DNA from: Gammaproteobacteria bacterium
GTDB lineage: Bacteria; Pseudomonadota; Gammaproteobacteria; GCA-001735895
NCBI GenBank assembly: GCA_029864065.1
Contig: JAOTUD010000204.1
Span: forward strand, 1-5,971
Length of the DNA stretch: 5,971 bases
Reading direction: 5' to 3'
This document shows, in pieces, positions 1 through 5,006 of the stretch. Made by a program: the position numbers and the translations under genes. Each line of letters begins with the position of its first letter. Position 1 is the stretch's first letter. The notes under the pieces were generated by a model. It was not told the origin of the DNA. It saw nothing but the letters and a program-made list of their open reading frames with translations, and searched no databases.

Positions 1-716
1 TGGCGGTGCCGACCTGGGATCAGGTGATGGAACTGCTGCGTTACTTCGACGCCGCGCTGCCCGGCGCGCTGGCCGCCTTCGAAGTGCTGTGGCGCGATCA
101 CTACGTGCTCAACACGGGCCCCTTTTCCAGCATCGACGCGCCGCTCGACACCGACACGCCGTTCTACGTGTTGATGGATGTATTCAGTGCCGACGTCGAT
201 TCAGGGCGCGCGCAGCTCGAGCAGTTGCTGACGACCTGCCTGGAACAGGGCGAGATCGCCGACGGCGCGCTCGCGACTTCCGAAACCGAGCGCGGCCGTT
301 TCTGGCAGATACGCGAGAACTTCGAACCGGAGCAGAAAAAGTTCGGCCTGATCTACGGCTACGACGTCAGCCTGCCGCGCGAGGCGATGCCCGATTACGT
401 CGAATCGGTGCGCCGCGACCTGAGGCTACGTTTCGACGATGCCGAGCTGTTCGCCTACGGCCATATCGGCGACTGCAACCTGCATTTCTCGATCTATCCG
501 GGCGCCGCCCGGGACCGCGCCGCGGTCGACGAAATGGTTTACTTCCCGCTGCGGGCGCTGCACGGGTCGGTTTCGGCCGAGCACGGCATCGGTCTCGAGA
601 AGAAGGCCTACCTCAAGTACACCCGCAGCGAACCCGAGATCGAGATGATGCGCCGAACCAAGCGCATGATGGATCCCGCCAATATCCTGAACCCCGGCAA
701 GGTGTTCGACCTCTAG
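1..716 (+). CDS. FAD-linked oxidase, C-terminal part (GlcD / D-2-hydroxyacid dehydrogenase type), 5' truncated by window
   Basis: The reading frame is open from the window edge and stops with TAG at 714-716. The GTG at 6-8 is probably an internal valine, because this family is about 450-480 residues long and carries an N-terminal FAD-binding (PCMH) domain that is absent here. Counting from that GTG, the 236 visible residues form the FAD-oxidase C-terminal domain. YGHIGDCNLHF (151-161) matches the family's GHxGDGNLH motif, SAEHGIG (190-196) follows, and MMDPANILNPGKVF (221-234) is the usual C-terminal signature. By analogy with D-2-hydroxyglutarate dehydrogenase, H153, H160 and E192 would be metal ligands at the substrate site. 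The family oxidises D-2-hydroxyacids (glycolate, D-lactate, D-2-hydroxyglutarate) in the cytoplasm or at the membrane. The substrate cannot be assigned from this half. Oddity: cysteine 157 stands where glycine is usual. The gene converges on the exporter at 808-1416. Confidence 0.93.
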   Translation, partial: AVPTWDQVMELLRYFDAALPGALAAFEVLWRDHYVLNTGPFSSIDAPLDTDTPFYVLMDVFSADVDSGRAQLEQLLTTCLEQGEIADGALATSETERGRFWQIRENFEPEQKKFGLIYGYDVSLPREAMPDYVESVRRDLRLRFDDAELFAYGHIGDCNLHFSIYPGAARDRAAVDEMVYFPLRALHGSVSAEHGIGLEKKAYLKYTRSEPEIEMMRRTKRMMDPANILNPGKVFDL

Positions 717-732
717 CCGCCCAAATCCGTAA

Positions 733-779
733 TTCTTGATCTGACCAAAAACTTAAATAGTTTTTGGTCAGATCAAGAA
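733..779. repeat. Perfect 21-bp inverted repeat with 5-nt loop between convergent genes
   Basis: The left arm 733-753 and right arm 759-779 are exact reverse complements over 21 bases, with loop TAAAT (754-758). The arm ends in TTCTTGATCTGACC. It begins 17 bases after the flavoprotein stop and lies 29 bases from the stop of the opposing exporter gene, so its transcript would fold on either strand and could stop both genes. It is not a classic intrinsic terminator: the T-run lies inside the right arm, and CTATTTCGG follows it rather than a T tract. The length, perfection and GGTCAGATCAAG core look like a dispersed palindromic repeat (REP-like or from a small mobile element). That reading is inference. 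Confidence 0.85.
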
Positions 780-807
780 CTATTTCGGAGCGCGAATTCT
801 GCCGGGA

Positions 808-1416
808 TCAGAGCAACGAAAATATAGCCAGGCCGACGACGGCCAGCAGCGACAGGGCCATCGCGCCGTTGATGGCGAAATGGGTGCGTGGACTCAGGTC
901 CAGCTGGTTGACGACGTTGCCGGCGGCCAGCCACAGCAGGTGGATCGGAATCCAGACCAGGTTGATGATGAAGAACTTGAGCAGGGTTTCGGCGAGCAGG
1001 GATTCGGGAGCCAGCGCGAAACCGCTGAACCAGGTCATGTTGACCGCGTAGGCTTTCGGGTTGATGAACTGCAACATCAGGCCGGCGCGAATCCCCGGAA
1101 TTTCCTCGGCATGGATGAACGCGATCCGTCTGCCGGCGAAGGCGATGCGCGCGGCGATGTACAACAGGTAGAGCGCGGATAGAACCAGCAGCGTGTTACG
1201 CGCCCAGGTGATCGCGAATATGATCGCCGCGAGACCCGACACCACGATCAGCGCCACCAGGTTGGTGCCGATGCATAGCCCTGTGACGTAGCGCAGTCCC
1301 GCCCTGAAGCCGAACGCCGCGCCGACCCCGGCGGTCGACAGGACGCCGGGTCCCGGGGTCACCAGCAACAGTAACACGGCGAGGGTAAAAGCTAGCACCT
1401 GCGTGCAACCCGACAA
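808..1416 (-). CDS. LysE/RhtB-family amino acid exporter
   Basis: This encodes a 202-residue inner-membrane protein of LysE-family length (about 200-210 residues). The family exports amino acids or related metabolites; the substrate here is unknown. Family marks are TPGPGVLS at 20-27 after the first hydrophobic segment and FINPKAYAVN at 117-126 in the middle. Hydrophobic segments lie roughly at 7-28, 40-70, 73-93, 112-135, 145-168 and 180-202, consistent with the usual five or six helices. The start is TTG (1414-1416), chosen because it places 20 residues before PGPG, as is usual, and because an in-frame TGA lies at 1426-1428. A GTG six codons later (1396-1398) is the alternative. Neither has a well-placed Shine-Dalgarno: the AAGG before the TTG is only 2 bases away. 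It is divergent from the MFS gene and convergent with the flavoprotein gene. Confidence 0.9.
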   Translation of the reverse strand: MSGCTQVLAFTLAVLLLLVTPGPGVLSTAGVGAAFGFRAGLRYVTGLCIGTNLVALIVVSGLAAIIFAITWARNTLLVLSALYLLYIAARIAFAGRRIAFIHAEEIPGIRAGLMLQFINPKAYAVNMTWFSGFALAPESLLAETLLKFFIINLVWIPIHLLWLAAGNVVNQLDLSPRTHFAINGAMALSLLAVVGLAIFSLL

Positions 1417-1478
1417 GGCCTTGCGTCAATCTGCCAGCTGTTAACATTTACCTGCACGAAACCTTCCTCAGCCTGGTA

Positions 1479-1571
1479 GATTAATTTCGGGGACAGTTTA
1501 GTTAATTCGGATTAATTTCGGGGACAGTTTAGTTAATTCGGATTAATTACGGGGACAGTTTAGTTAATTCG
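1479..1571. repeat. Three tandem copies of a 31-bp repeat
   Basis: The units are 1479-1509, 1510-1540 and 1541-1571. Units 1 and 2 are identical; unit 3 differs by one base (A instead of T at 1549). Each unit is GATTAATTTC followed by GGGGACAGTTTAGTTAATTCG. There are no spacers, so this is a direct tandem array, not CRISPR. At each unit junction TTAAT-TCGG-ATTAA can form a small hairpin. The GGGGACAG core resembles short repeats often found near IS200-like/REP-associated tyrosine transposases in gammaproteobacteria. That link is inference; no transposase lies in the window. Confidence 0.93.
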
Positions 1572-1584
1572 CAGCCTAACCCTA

Positions 1585-1608
1585 GATATAAGTAAACTGT
1601 CCCAGTAT
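1585..1608 (-). repeat. Degenerate inverted copy of the 31-bp repeat core
   Basis: Read on the minus strand, this stretch matches the middle and end of the 31-bp unit at 19 of 24 positions, including the unbroken core GGGACAGTTTA (1593-1603 as TAAACTGTCCC on the plus strand). It lies 13 bases after the third tandem copy. The core can pair with the core in unit 3 (1552-1562) as an 11-bp stem with a 30-base loop. The head-to-head arrangement is like that of paired REP elements. Confidence 0.75.
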
Positions 1609-1758
1609 ATCCGATTCGGATCGTTCCAGCTCGATTCAATGGAGTAGGCGCAATGTCGGTGCAGGGTATGAGAGCCTGTTTAAAAGCGGCCAATGCGGTA
1701 TACGCGCGATGCCTTTTCTATTCAGTGTGGATTAGTATGCGGTAATTCGTAATTTAAA

Positions 1759-1770
1759 GGGTATATACCC
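1759..1770. promoter_or_regulatory. 12-bp perfect palindrome just upstream of MFS start
   Basis: GGGTATATACCC is a perfect palindrome ending 13 bases before the GTG start at 1784. It contains TATATA, which could be a -10 element, in which case a bound protein would block transcription. If transcribed, its hairpin would sit close to the ribosome site. Either makes it a candidate control site for the transporter, but a 12-bp palindrome can also occur by chance. Confidence 0.4.
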
Positions 1771-1783
1771 GGGGCCGTAACCG

Positions 1784-3007
1784 GTGTCAGCAAACATCCC
1801 GCCGACCAGCAAAAACAGGCCTGCAGCATGGCGTGCCCTGCCGATGGGAATATGGGCGCTGGGATTGGGCTCGATGTTCATGGATATCTCGTCGGAGCTG
1901 ATCCACAGCCTGCTGCCCGTATTCCTGGTCAGCACGCTCGGAGCCTCGATGGTTACGGTGGGCCTTATCGAGGGCGCGGCCGAGGCGATTGCGGCCTTCA
2001 CCAAGGTGTTCTCCGGCGCGCTCAGCGATTTCCTCGGCAGGCGCAAGTTCCTGATGATTCTGGGTTACGCCCTGGCCGCGTTCACCAAGCCGATTTTTCC
2101 GCTCGCAACCTCGATCGGCTGGGTGTTCACCGCGCGTTTCGTCGATCGCATCGGTAAAGGCATCCGCGGCGCGCCGCGCGACGCGCTCGTGGCCGAAATC
2201 GCGTCGTCGAAAGTACGCGGCGCCGCCTACGGGCTGCGTCAGGCACTGGACTCGCTGGGCGCGTTGATCGGGCCATTGCTCGCGATCCTGCTGATGATCT
2301 GGCTCGCCAACGACATCAGGGCGGTCATGTGGGTCGCCGTGGTGCCAGCTTTCATCGCGGTGGCGGTGTTGTTCATTTACGTACGCGAACCGGAGCGGAT
2401 CAAAAAAGACGGGGAGGTCAGGGCGCCGCTCAAGGTCGTCGATGCCAGGCGGCTGCCGTCGCGCTACTGGCTCGTCGTGCTGCTCGGGGCCGTATTTACG
2501 CTGGCGCGGTTCAGCGAGGCGTTCCTGGTGTTACGCGCACAGGACGTCGGCCTCGACTTTGCCTATATCCCTGTCGTAATGATCGTCATGAACGTCTTTT
2601 TTGCCGGGGCCGCCTATCCCGCGGGGGCTGCTGCCGATCGCCTCAGCCACCGCCGACTGTTGCTTGTCGGGCTGGCGTTTCTAATCGCCGCCGACCTGGT
2701 ACTGGCCCTGGCCGAAACCCCGTTGATCGTGTTCGCCGGCGCGGCGCTGTGGGGAATGCACATGGCATTCACGCAGGGTTTGTTGTCGAAGCTCGTAGCA
2801 GACACCTCTCCTGCCGACCTGCTGGGCACGGGTTTTGGCATATTCAACCTCGTCAGCGGCGCCGCGCTGCTGTTGGCCAGCGTAATTGCGGGCGTGCTGT
2901 GGAGCGCTTTCGGCGCAGCGGCCACGTTCCTCGCAGGAGCCGCCTTCGCGACCCTGGCGACAATTGGTTTGCTGGCCGCCGTACGCCGCAATCGTATCGA
3001 CGGATAA
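1784..3007 (+). CDS. Major facilitator superfamily transporter
   Basis: This encodes a 407-residue polytopic inner-membrane protein of typical 12-helix MFS length. It probably moves a small solute by proton exchange; the substrate is unknown. MFS motif A is clear as GALSDFLGRRKF (78-89) in the loop after helix 2. RIGKGIRGAPRDALVAE (122-138) follows at the helix 4 region, where a conserved arginine is usual. A charged central loop (about 200-227, REPERIKK onward) splits two six-helix halves, and AADRLSHRR (283-291) is the degenerate motif A of the second half. The start is GTG at 1784-1786: an in-frame TAA at 1778-1780 excludes anything longer, and the next start (ATG 1844) would cut conserved N-terminal sequence. 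The Shine-Dalgarno is weak (GGGG at 1771-1774). GC content is high, as in the first gene. It is monocistronic as far as can be seen; the next gene begins 264 bases later. Confidence 0.92.
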   Translation: MSANIPPTSKNRPAAWRALPMGIWALGLGSMFMDISSELIHSLLPVFLVSTLGASMVTVGLIEGAAEAIAAFTKVFSGALSDFLGRRKFLMILGYALAAFTKPIFPLATSIGWVFTARFVDRIGKGIRGAPRDALVAEIASSKVRGAAYGLRQALDSLGALIGPLLAILLMIWLANDIRAVMWVAVVPAFIAVAVLFIYVREPERIKKDGEVRAPLKVVDARRLPSRYWLVVLLGAVFTLARFSEAFLVLRAQDVGLDFAYIPVVMIVMNVFFAGAAYPAGAAADRLSHRRLLLVGLAFLIAADLVLALAETPLIVFAGAALWGMHMAFTQGLLSKLVADTSPADLLGTGFGIFNLVSGAALLLASVIAGVLWSAFGAAATFLAGAAFATLATIGLLAAVRRNRIDG

Positions 3008-3271
3008 GCCTACGACCGTTATCCGAAGGCTTGAAGGCGGACGCCCAGGATTTTGCGACAAGCGGCGGTAACCGATCCGTTAGAGACACTTACCCGGGGC
3101 GAATCAGCAGCCCTGATCTGGAGCATCCAAAATTGAGCAACTACCCCAATAATTTAAATCTATCTATTAAAAATTGCGTACAATCTTGCATCCCCTGGCA
3201 ATGGTAATAAAATGTCCACGGACATGCTGAGATTCCTATCGGCGTATCCTCGACATATGGAGGAACCTGTC
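3008..3271 (+). promoter_or_regulatory. Upstream region of the small acidic-protein gene, with a dyad
   Basis: The gap after the transporter turns AT-rich from about 3130, which suits a promoter. TACAAT (3179-3184) is a plausible -10, but no good -35 lies at the right distance. A 14-base dyad ATGTCC-AC-GGACAT (3212-3225) sits in the leader and overlaps a possible but poorly supported ATG at 3212. After the transporter stop there is only a weak AAGCC/GGCTT hairpin (3006-3010 with 3027-3031) without a T tract, so transcription could read through. Confidence 0.35.
3259..3264 (+). promoter_or_regulatory. Strong Shine-Dalgarno that fixes the start at 3272
   Basis: GGAGGA lies 7 bases before ATG 3272-3274, which is ideal spacing. 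The longer in-frame candidate starts at 3212 and 3224 have no such site. This is why the 73-residue product is preferred over the 93-residue one. Confidence 0.8.
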
Positions 3272-3493
3272 ATGCAATGCTATCAATATCTCGCCGCGAC
3301 CACATCGATAGCGAACGCACTCGACTCTATTCCTGGTGCTTCGCACAAGCTGCCCTTCGGCGTCGTCGCGGACTGGATGGACGAAAACAATATCGAAGCG
3401 GAAGACGTTTTACTAGCCAATGGCGACGAAGTCAGGGCTATAGTCGAAAACCTGATTCAATCAGACCAGCCGGATATTCCGCACGCGGCCTAG
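3272..3493 (+). CDS. Small acidic protein of unknown function
   Basis: The 73-residue product starts at ATG 3272 behind GGAGGA and ends with TAG at 3491-3493. I do not recognise the family. It is very acidic: 12 Asp/Glu against one Lys and one Arg, concentrated in 34-68 (VADWMDENNIEAEDVLLANG at 32-51, then DEVRAIVENLIQSD). The pattern suggests two or three short amphipathic helices. There is no signal peptide, membrane segment or zinc motif; the single cysteine is residue 3. It is a stand-alone gene with AT-rich flanks, a leader dyad upstream and an intrinsic terminator about 170 bases downstream. The good ribosome site argues that it is real. An in-frame start at 3212 would add 20 residues but has no ribosome site. 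Confidence 0.7.
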   Translation: MQCYQYLAATTSIANALDSIPGASHKLPFGVVADWMDENNIEAEDVLLANGDEVRAIVENLIQSDQPDIPHAA

Positions 3494-3660
3494 GCCGACT
3501 CCCACCGACCAGGATTACGGTCGCACAATCCCTATAGGGGCTCTAGAGAATACTGTCGCTCCATACCTATAGGCGATTTTCTATGGGTGAATTTTCAATT
3601 CAGGTGAAGCGAACCCTGGAGTTCTGCCAATAACTGCACGCAGGTAATTCGGATAATCCG

Positions 3661-3681
3661 ATTCCTGGACAGGAATTTTTT
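3661..3681 (+). terminator. Intrinsic terminator
   Basis: ATTCCTG (3661-3667) pairs with CAGGAAT (3670-3676). With a realistic 4-base loop the stem is 6 bp, and it is followed directly by a T tract (3677-3681). The orientation fits transcription from the small acidic-protein gene. This leaves about 170 bases of 3' untranslated RNA, or ends a separate short transcript. The stem is AT-rich and only moderately stable. Confidence 0.6.
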
Positions 3682-3719
3682 AAAAACCCGTAGATATAGA
3701 CGGCAGGTAACTATTGGCG

Positions 3720-3740
3720 TTTGATGATACTTGCATCAAA
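3720..3740. promoter_or_regulatory. Dyad upstream of the Tat-signal gene, possible operator
   Basis: TTTGATG (3720-3726) and CATCAAA (3734-3740) form a 7-bp inverted repeat around ATACTTG. GATGATATAC follows at 3741-3750 and echoes GATGATAC inside the dyad at 3723-3730. The shape is that of a repressor or activator half-site pair, about 190 bases before the next start. No named regulator can be assigned. Confidence 0.3.
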
Positions 3741-3914
3741 GATGATATACGAAGAGACGAAAAATAGGCTGGGGTTTTAGTAATCTGGTTTGATATCAGG
3801 GTAATTGAGGGACTATTGGATAGGATTTTCTGGCTAGTTATTCGAGAACATGGCTTTTATACTTCCTGCACTTCTTTTAACGATTGCCGACAATACCGTT
3901 TGGCCGCAATCTAT

Positions 3915-3918
3915 GGAG
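3915..3918 (+). promoter_or_regulatory. Shine-Dalgarno that fixes the start at 3926
   Basis: GGAG lies 7 bases before ATG 3926-3928. A TTG at 3884 in the same frame would put 14 extra residues before the Tat signal and lacks such a site, so the ATG is preferred. Confidence 0.7.
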
Positions 3919-3925
3919 ACCCGCC

Positions 3926-4669
3926 ATGAAAGCGAAAACTATCACGAGACAAAGCCGTCGCCGATTTTTACAGGTTGCTGGGGTCGCCACGGCGGCATTG
4001 ATGCTCGAGGGACTACCGCTCACGGCGCGCGCTGCGAATGCTGGCAAAATGAAGATTGGCATCGTCGGCTCGGGCAGAGTCGGCGGCGCGCTCGGCGGCG
4101 TGTGGGTGAAAGCCGGACACGAAGTCATGTTTTCATCGCGCCACCTCGAGCATGATAAAACGCTCGCCGCCAGGCTCGGGGCCAACGCACGTGGCGGAAC
4201 GCCACGGGAAGCCGCCGCCTTTGGCGAAGTGCTGATGATCTCGGTTCCTTACGGCTCACTGCCTGCAGTCGGCAAGGATCTGGCGGCGCTGATCAAGGGC
4301 AAGGTAGTGATCGATACGTGCAACCCGTTCGTCTCGCGTGACGGTGACATCGCGGCCTGGGCTCGGCAGAAAGGCGCCGGTCTCGCCTCGGCGGAATTGC
4401 TCCCTGGCGCCCGTATCGTCCGCGCCTTCAATGCCATCGGCGCCGCGCGGATGGGTGCGGCGCACGAAGATCCTGGACGCATCGGAATGCCGATTGCGGG
4501 TGATGATGCGCAAGCAATCGAAGTCGCTTCGCGCCTGATCCGCGACATCGGTTACGAACCTGTCCTGATCGGCGGGCTCGCCATGGGAAAATATCTGATG
4601 CCTGGAACCCCGCTTTCGGGCGAACACACGCCGGAGGAGATCCGGGAAATCGTTGCCACGCTCAATTAG
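3926..4669 (+). CDS. Tat-signal NAD(P)-binding protein, F420-dependent NADP reductase-like
   Basis: The 247-residue product starts at ATG 3926. Residues 1-36 look like a twin-arginine signal: SRRRFLQ (10-16), a hydrophobic stretch VAGVATAALML (17-27), and ARA (34-36) as the likely cleavage site, so it should be exported folded with cofactor. The mature part opens with a Rossmann motif KIGIVGSGRVGGALG (43-57). A serine-arginine pair (SSR, 70-72) follows strand 2, where NADP-binding relatives hold the 2'-phosphate. Then come ISVPYGSLP (105-113), KVVIDTCNPF (126-135), VRAFNAIGAARM (165-176) and IAGDDAQA (190-197). These match in order the archaeal F420H2:NADP oxidoreductase/NADP_oxidored family. 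Most bacterial members have no proven link to F420, so the substrate is unknown. The C-terminal end is short for the family. It stands alone and converges on the deaminase gene. Confidence 0.88.
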   Translation: MKAKTITRQSRRRFLQVAGVATAALMLEGLPLTARAANAGKMKIGIVGSGRVGGALGGVWVKAGHEVMFSSRHLEHDKTLAARLGANARGGTPREAAAFGEVLMISVPYGSLPAVGKDLAALIKGKVVIDTCNPFVSRDGDIAAWARQKGAGLASAELLPGARIVRAFNAIGAARMGAAHEDPGRIGMPIAGDDAQAIEVASRLIRDIGYEPVLIGGLAMGKYLMPGTPLSGEHTPEEIREIVATLN

Positions 4670-4696
4670 CGGTGGCGGTGCCGGTTAGCGACCAAG

Positions 4697-4728
4697 CCCA
4701 GTCGCGCCGTTTATGGGCATCGACTGGG
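4697..4728. other. Hairpin downstream of the Tat-signal gene
   Basis: CCCAGTCG (4697-4704) and CGACTGGG (4721-4728) form a perfect 8-bp stem with a 16-base loop, starting 28 bases after the stop codon. It may protect the 3' end or slow transcription. There is no T tract after it, so it is not a standard intrinsic terminator. Confidence 0.5.
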
Positions 4729-4826
4729 GCCTCCGGTTGGGCGGTTTGTGCGTATGCTACTCGCTTTAGAGAAAGCAGACGCTCAAAAAATGCAAATCAG
4801 CAGCCGAGTTCGAGCCGAAGCAGTCT

Positions 4827-4858
4827 CCCGTCATGCCGGCCGCCGAGGGGGCATCCAT
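4827..4858 (+). repeat. REP-like palindromic unit, left copy
   Basis: The unit begins CCCGTCATGCCGG and ends GGCATCCAT. ATGCC (4833-4837) pairs with GGCAT (4850-4854). The CGTCAT-x-CC...GG-x-ATCCAT layout is that of a repeat widespread between proteobacterial genes. It faces a second copy at 4919-4962. Confidence 0.7.
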
Positions 4859-4918
4859 CTCAACACCTCCGAGGGAGTAAACCAGGCTACGCCCGGCAGA
4901 TTTTGTGAAACCCCGGCA

Positions 4919-4962
4919 ATGGATTCCGGCCGGGCCGCGCAGGCTTGCGCCGGAATGACGGG
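4919..4962 (-). repeat. REP-like palindromic unit, right copy in opposite orientation
   Basis: Read on the minus strand it starts CCCGTCATTCCGGCGCAAGC and ends CCGGAATCCAT, the same head and tail as the copy at 4827-4858. ATTCCGGC (4923-4930) pairs with GCCGGAAT (4949-4956), and GCGCA (4937-4941) with TGCGC (4946-4950) offers an alternative inner stem. The two facing copies span 136 bases with matching inverted ends (CCCGTCAT), like a composite BIME. Confidence 0.75.
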
Positions 4963-5006
4963 TTGTGGCCGTACTACGAAGCTTCTGGTCGCCATTTGAG
5001 AGTCTG

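Larger units (their letters stand above)
1417..1783. other. Divergent intergenic region, repeat-bearing, no gene
   Basis: This 367-base gap separates the LysE-type gene (minus) from the MFS gene (plus) and should hold both promoters. No coding frame in it looks real. It contains a tandem 31-bp array (1479-1571), a degenerate inverted copy (1585-1608), a 13-base dyad ATCCGA-T-TCGGAT (1609-1621) and the palindrome at 1759-1770. I could not assign a convincing -35/-10 pair for either gene. The stretch after 1690 is AT-rich enough to hold the MFS promoter. Confidence 0.7.
3494..3925. other. AT-rich intergenic region with palindromes and a terminator, no gene
   Basis: This is a 432-base gap between the small acidic-protein gene and the Tat-signal gene. 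The stop of the upstream gene sits in a perfect 12-base palindrome CGGCCTAGGCCG (3486-3497). Two CCTATAGG palindromes follow (3531-3538 and 3566-3573, starts 35 bases apart), the first inside CCCTATAGGG, with CTCTAGAG (3541-3548) between them. A dyad TCGGAT-A-ATCCGA (3649-3661) abuts the terminator at 3661-3681. Beyond it the AT-rich stretch 3690-3880 should hold the promoter of the next gene, including a dyad at 3720-3740. No convincing coding frame or known RNA family is seen. Confidence 0.6.
4670..5006. other. Convergent intergenic region with palindromic repeats, no gene
   Basis: This 337-base gap separates the Tat-signal gene (plus) and the deaminase gene (minus). It holds a hairpin at 4697-4728 and a pair of facing REP-like repeats at 4827-4962. 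The short frames crossing it (for example from 4672, 4748 and 4766) run through repeat sequence and do not look coding. A small dyad CTATTG/CAATAG (5007-5012 and 5027-5032) lies at the very end of the deaminase gene. Confidence 0.65.

Noticed and set aside
733..779. Classic intrinsic terminator
   Set aside because: The inverted repeat is strong, but no T tract follows the stem on either strand. It is kept as a repeat with a possible terminator role.
1196..1447. Open frame from ATG 1447 on the minus strand as a gene or as the true exporter start
   Set aside because: It is in a different frame from the LysE-type protein and turns into low-complexity Arg/Gly-rich sequence. The TTG at 1416 already gives the usual 20 residues before PGPG, so no frameshift is needed.
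1479..1571. CRISPR array
   Set aside because: The three 31-bp units are directly adjacent with no spacers, and there are no cas genes or leader nearby. It is a simple tandem repeat.
3646..3681. Possible degenerate copy of the 31-bp repeat (AATTCGGAT...GGACAG)
   Set aside because: Only two short blocks match and the spacing differs. The stretch is better explained as a dyad plus an intrinsic terminator.
3850..4155. 101-residue frame with a hydrophobic start (MAFILPALLLTIADN)
   Set aside because: Most of it overlaps the well-supported Tat-signal gene in another frame, and the remainder becomes Arg-rich nonsense. The ATG has no good ribosome site.
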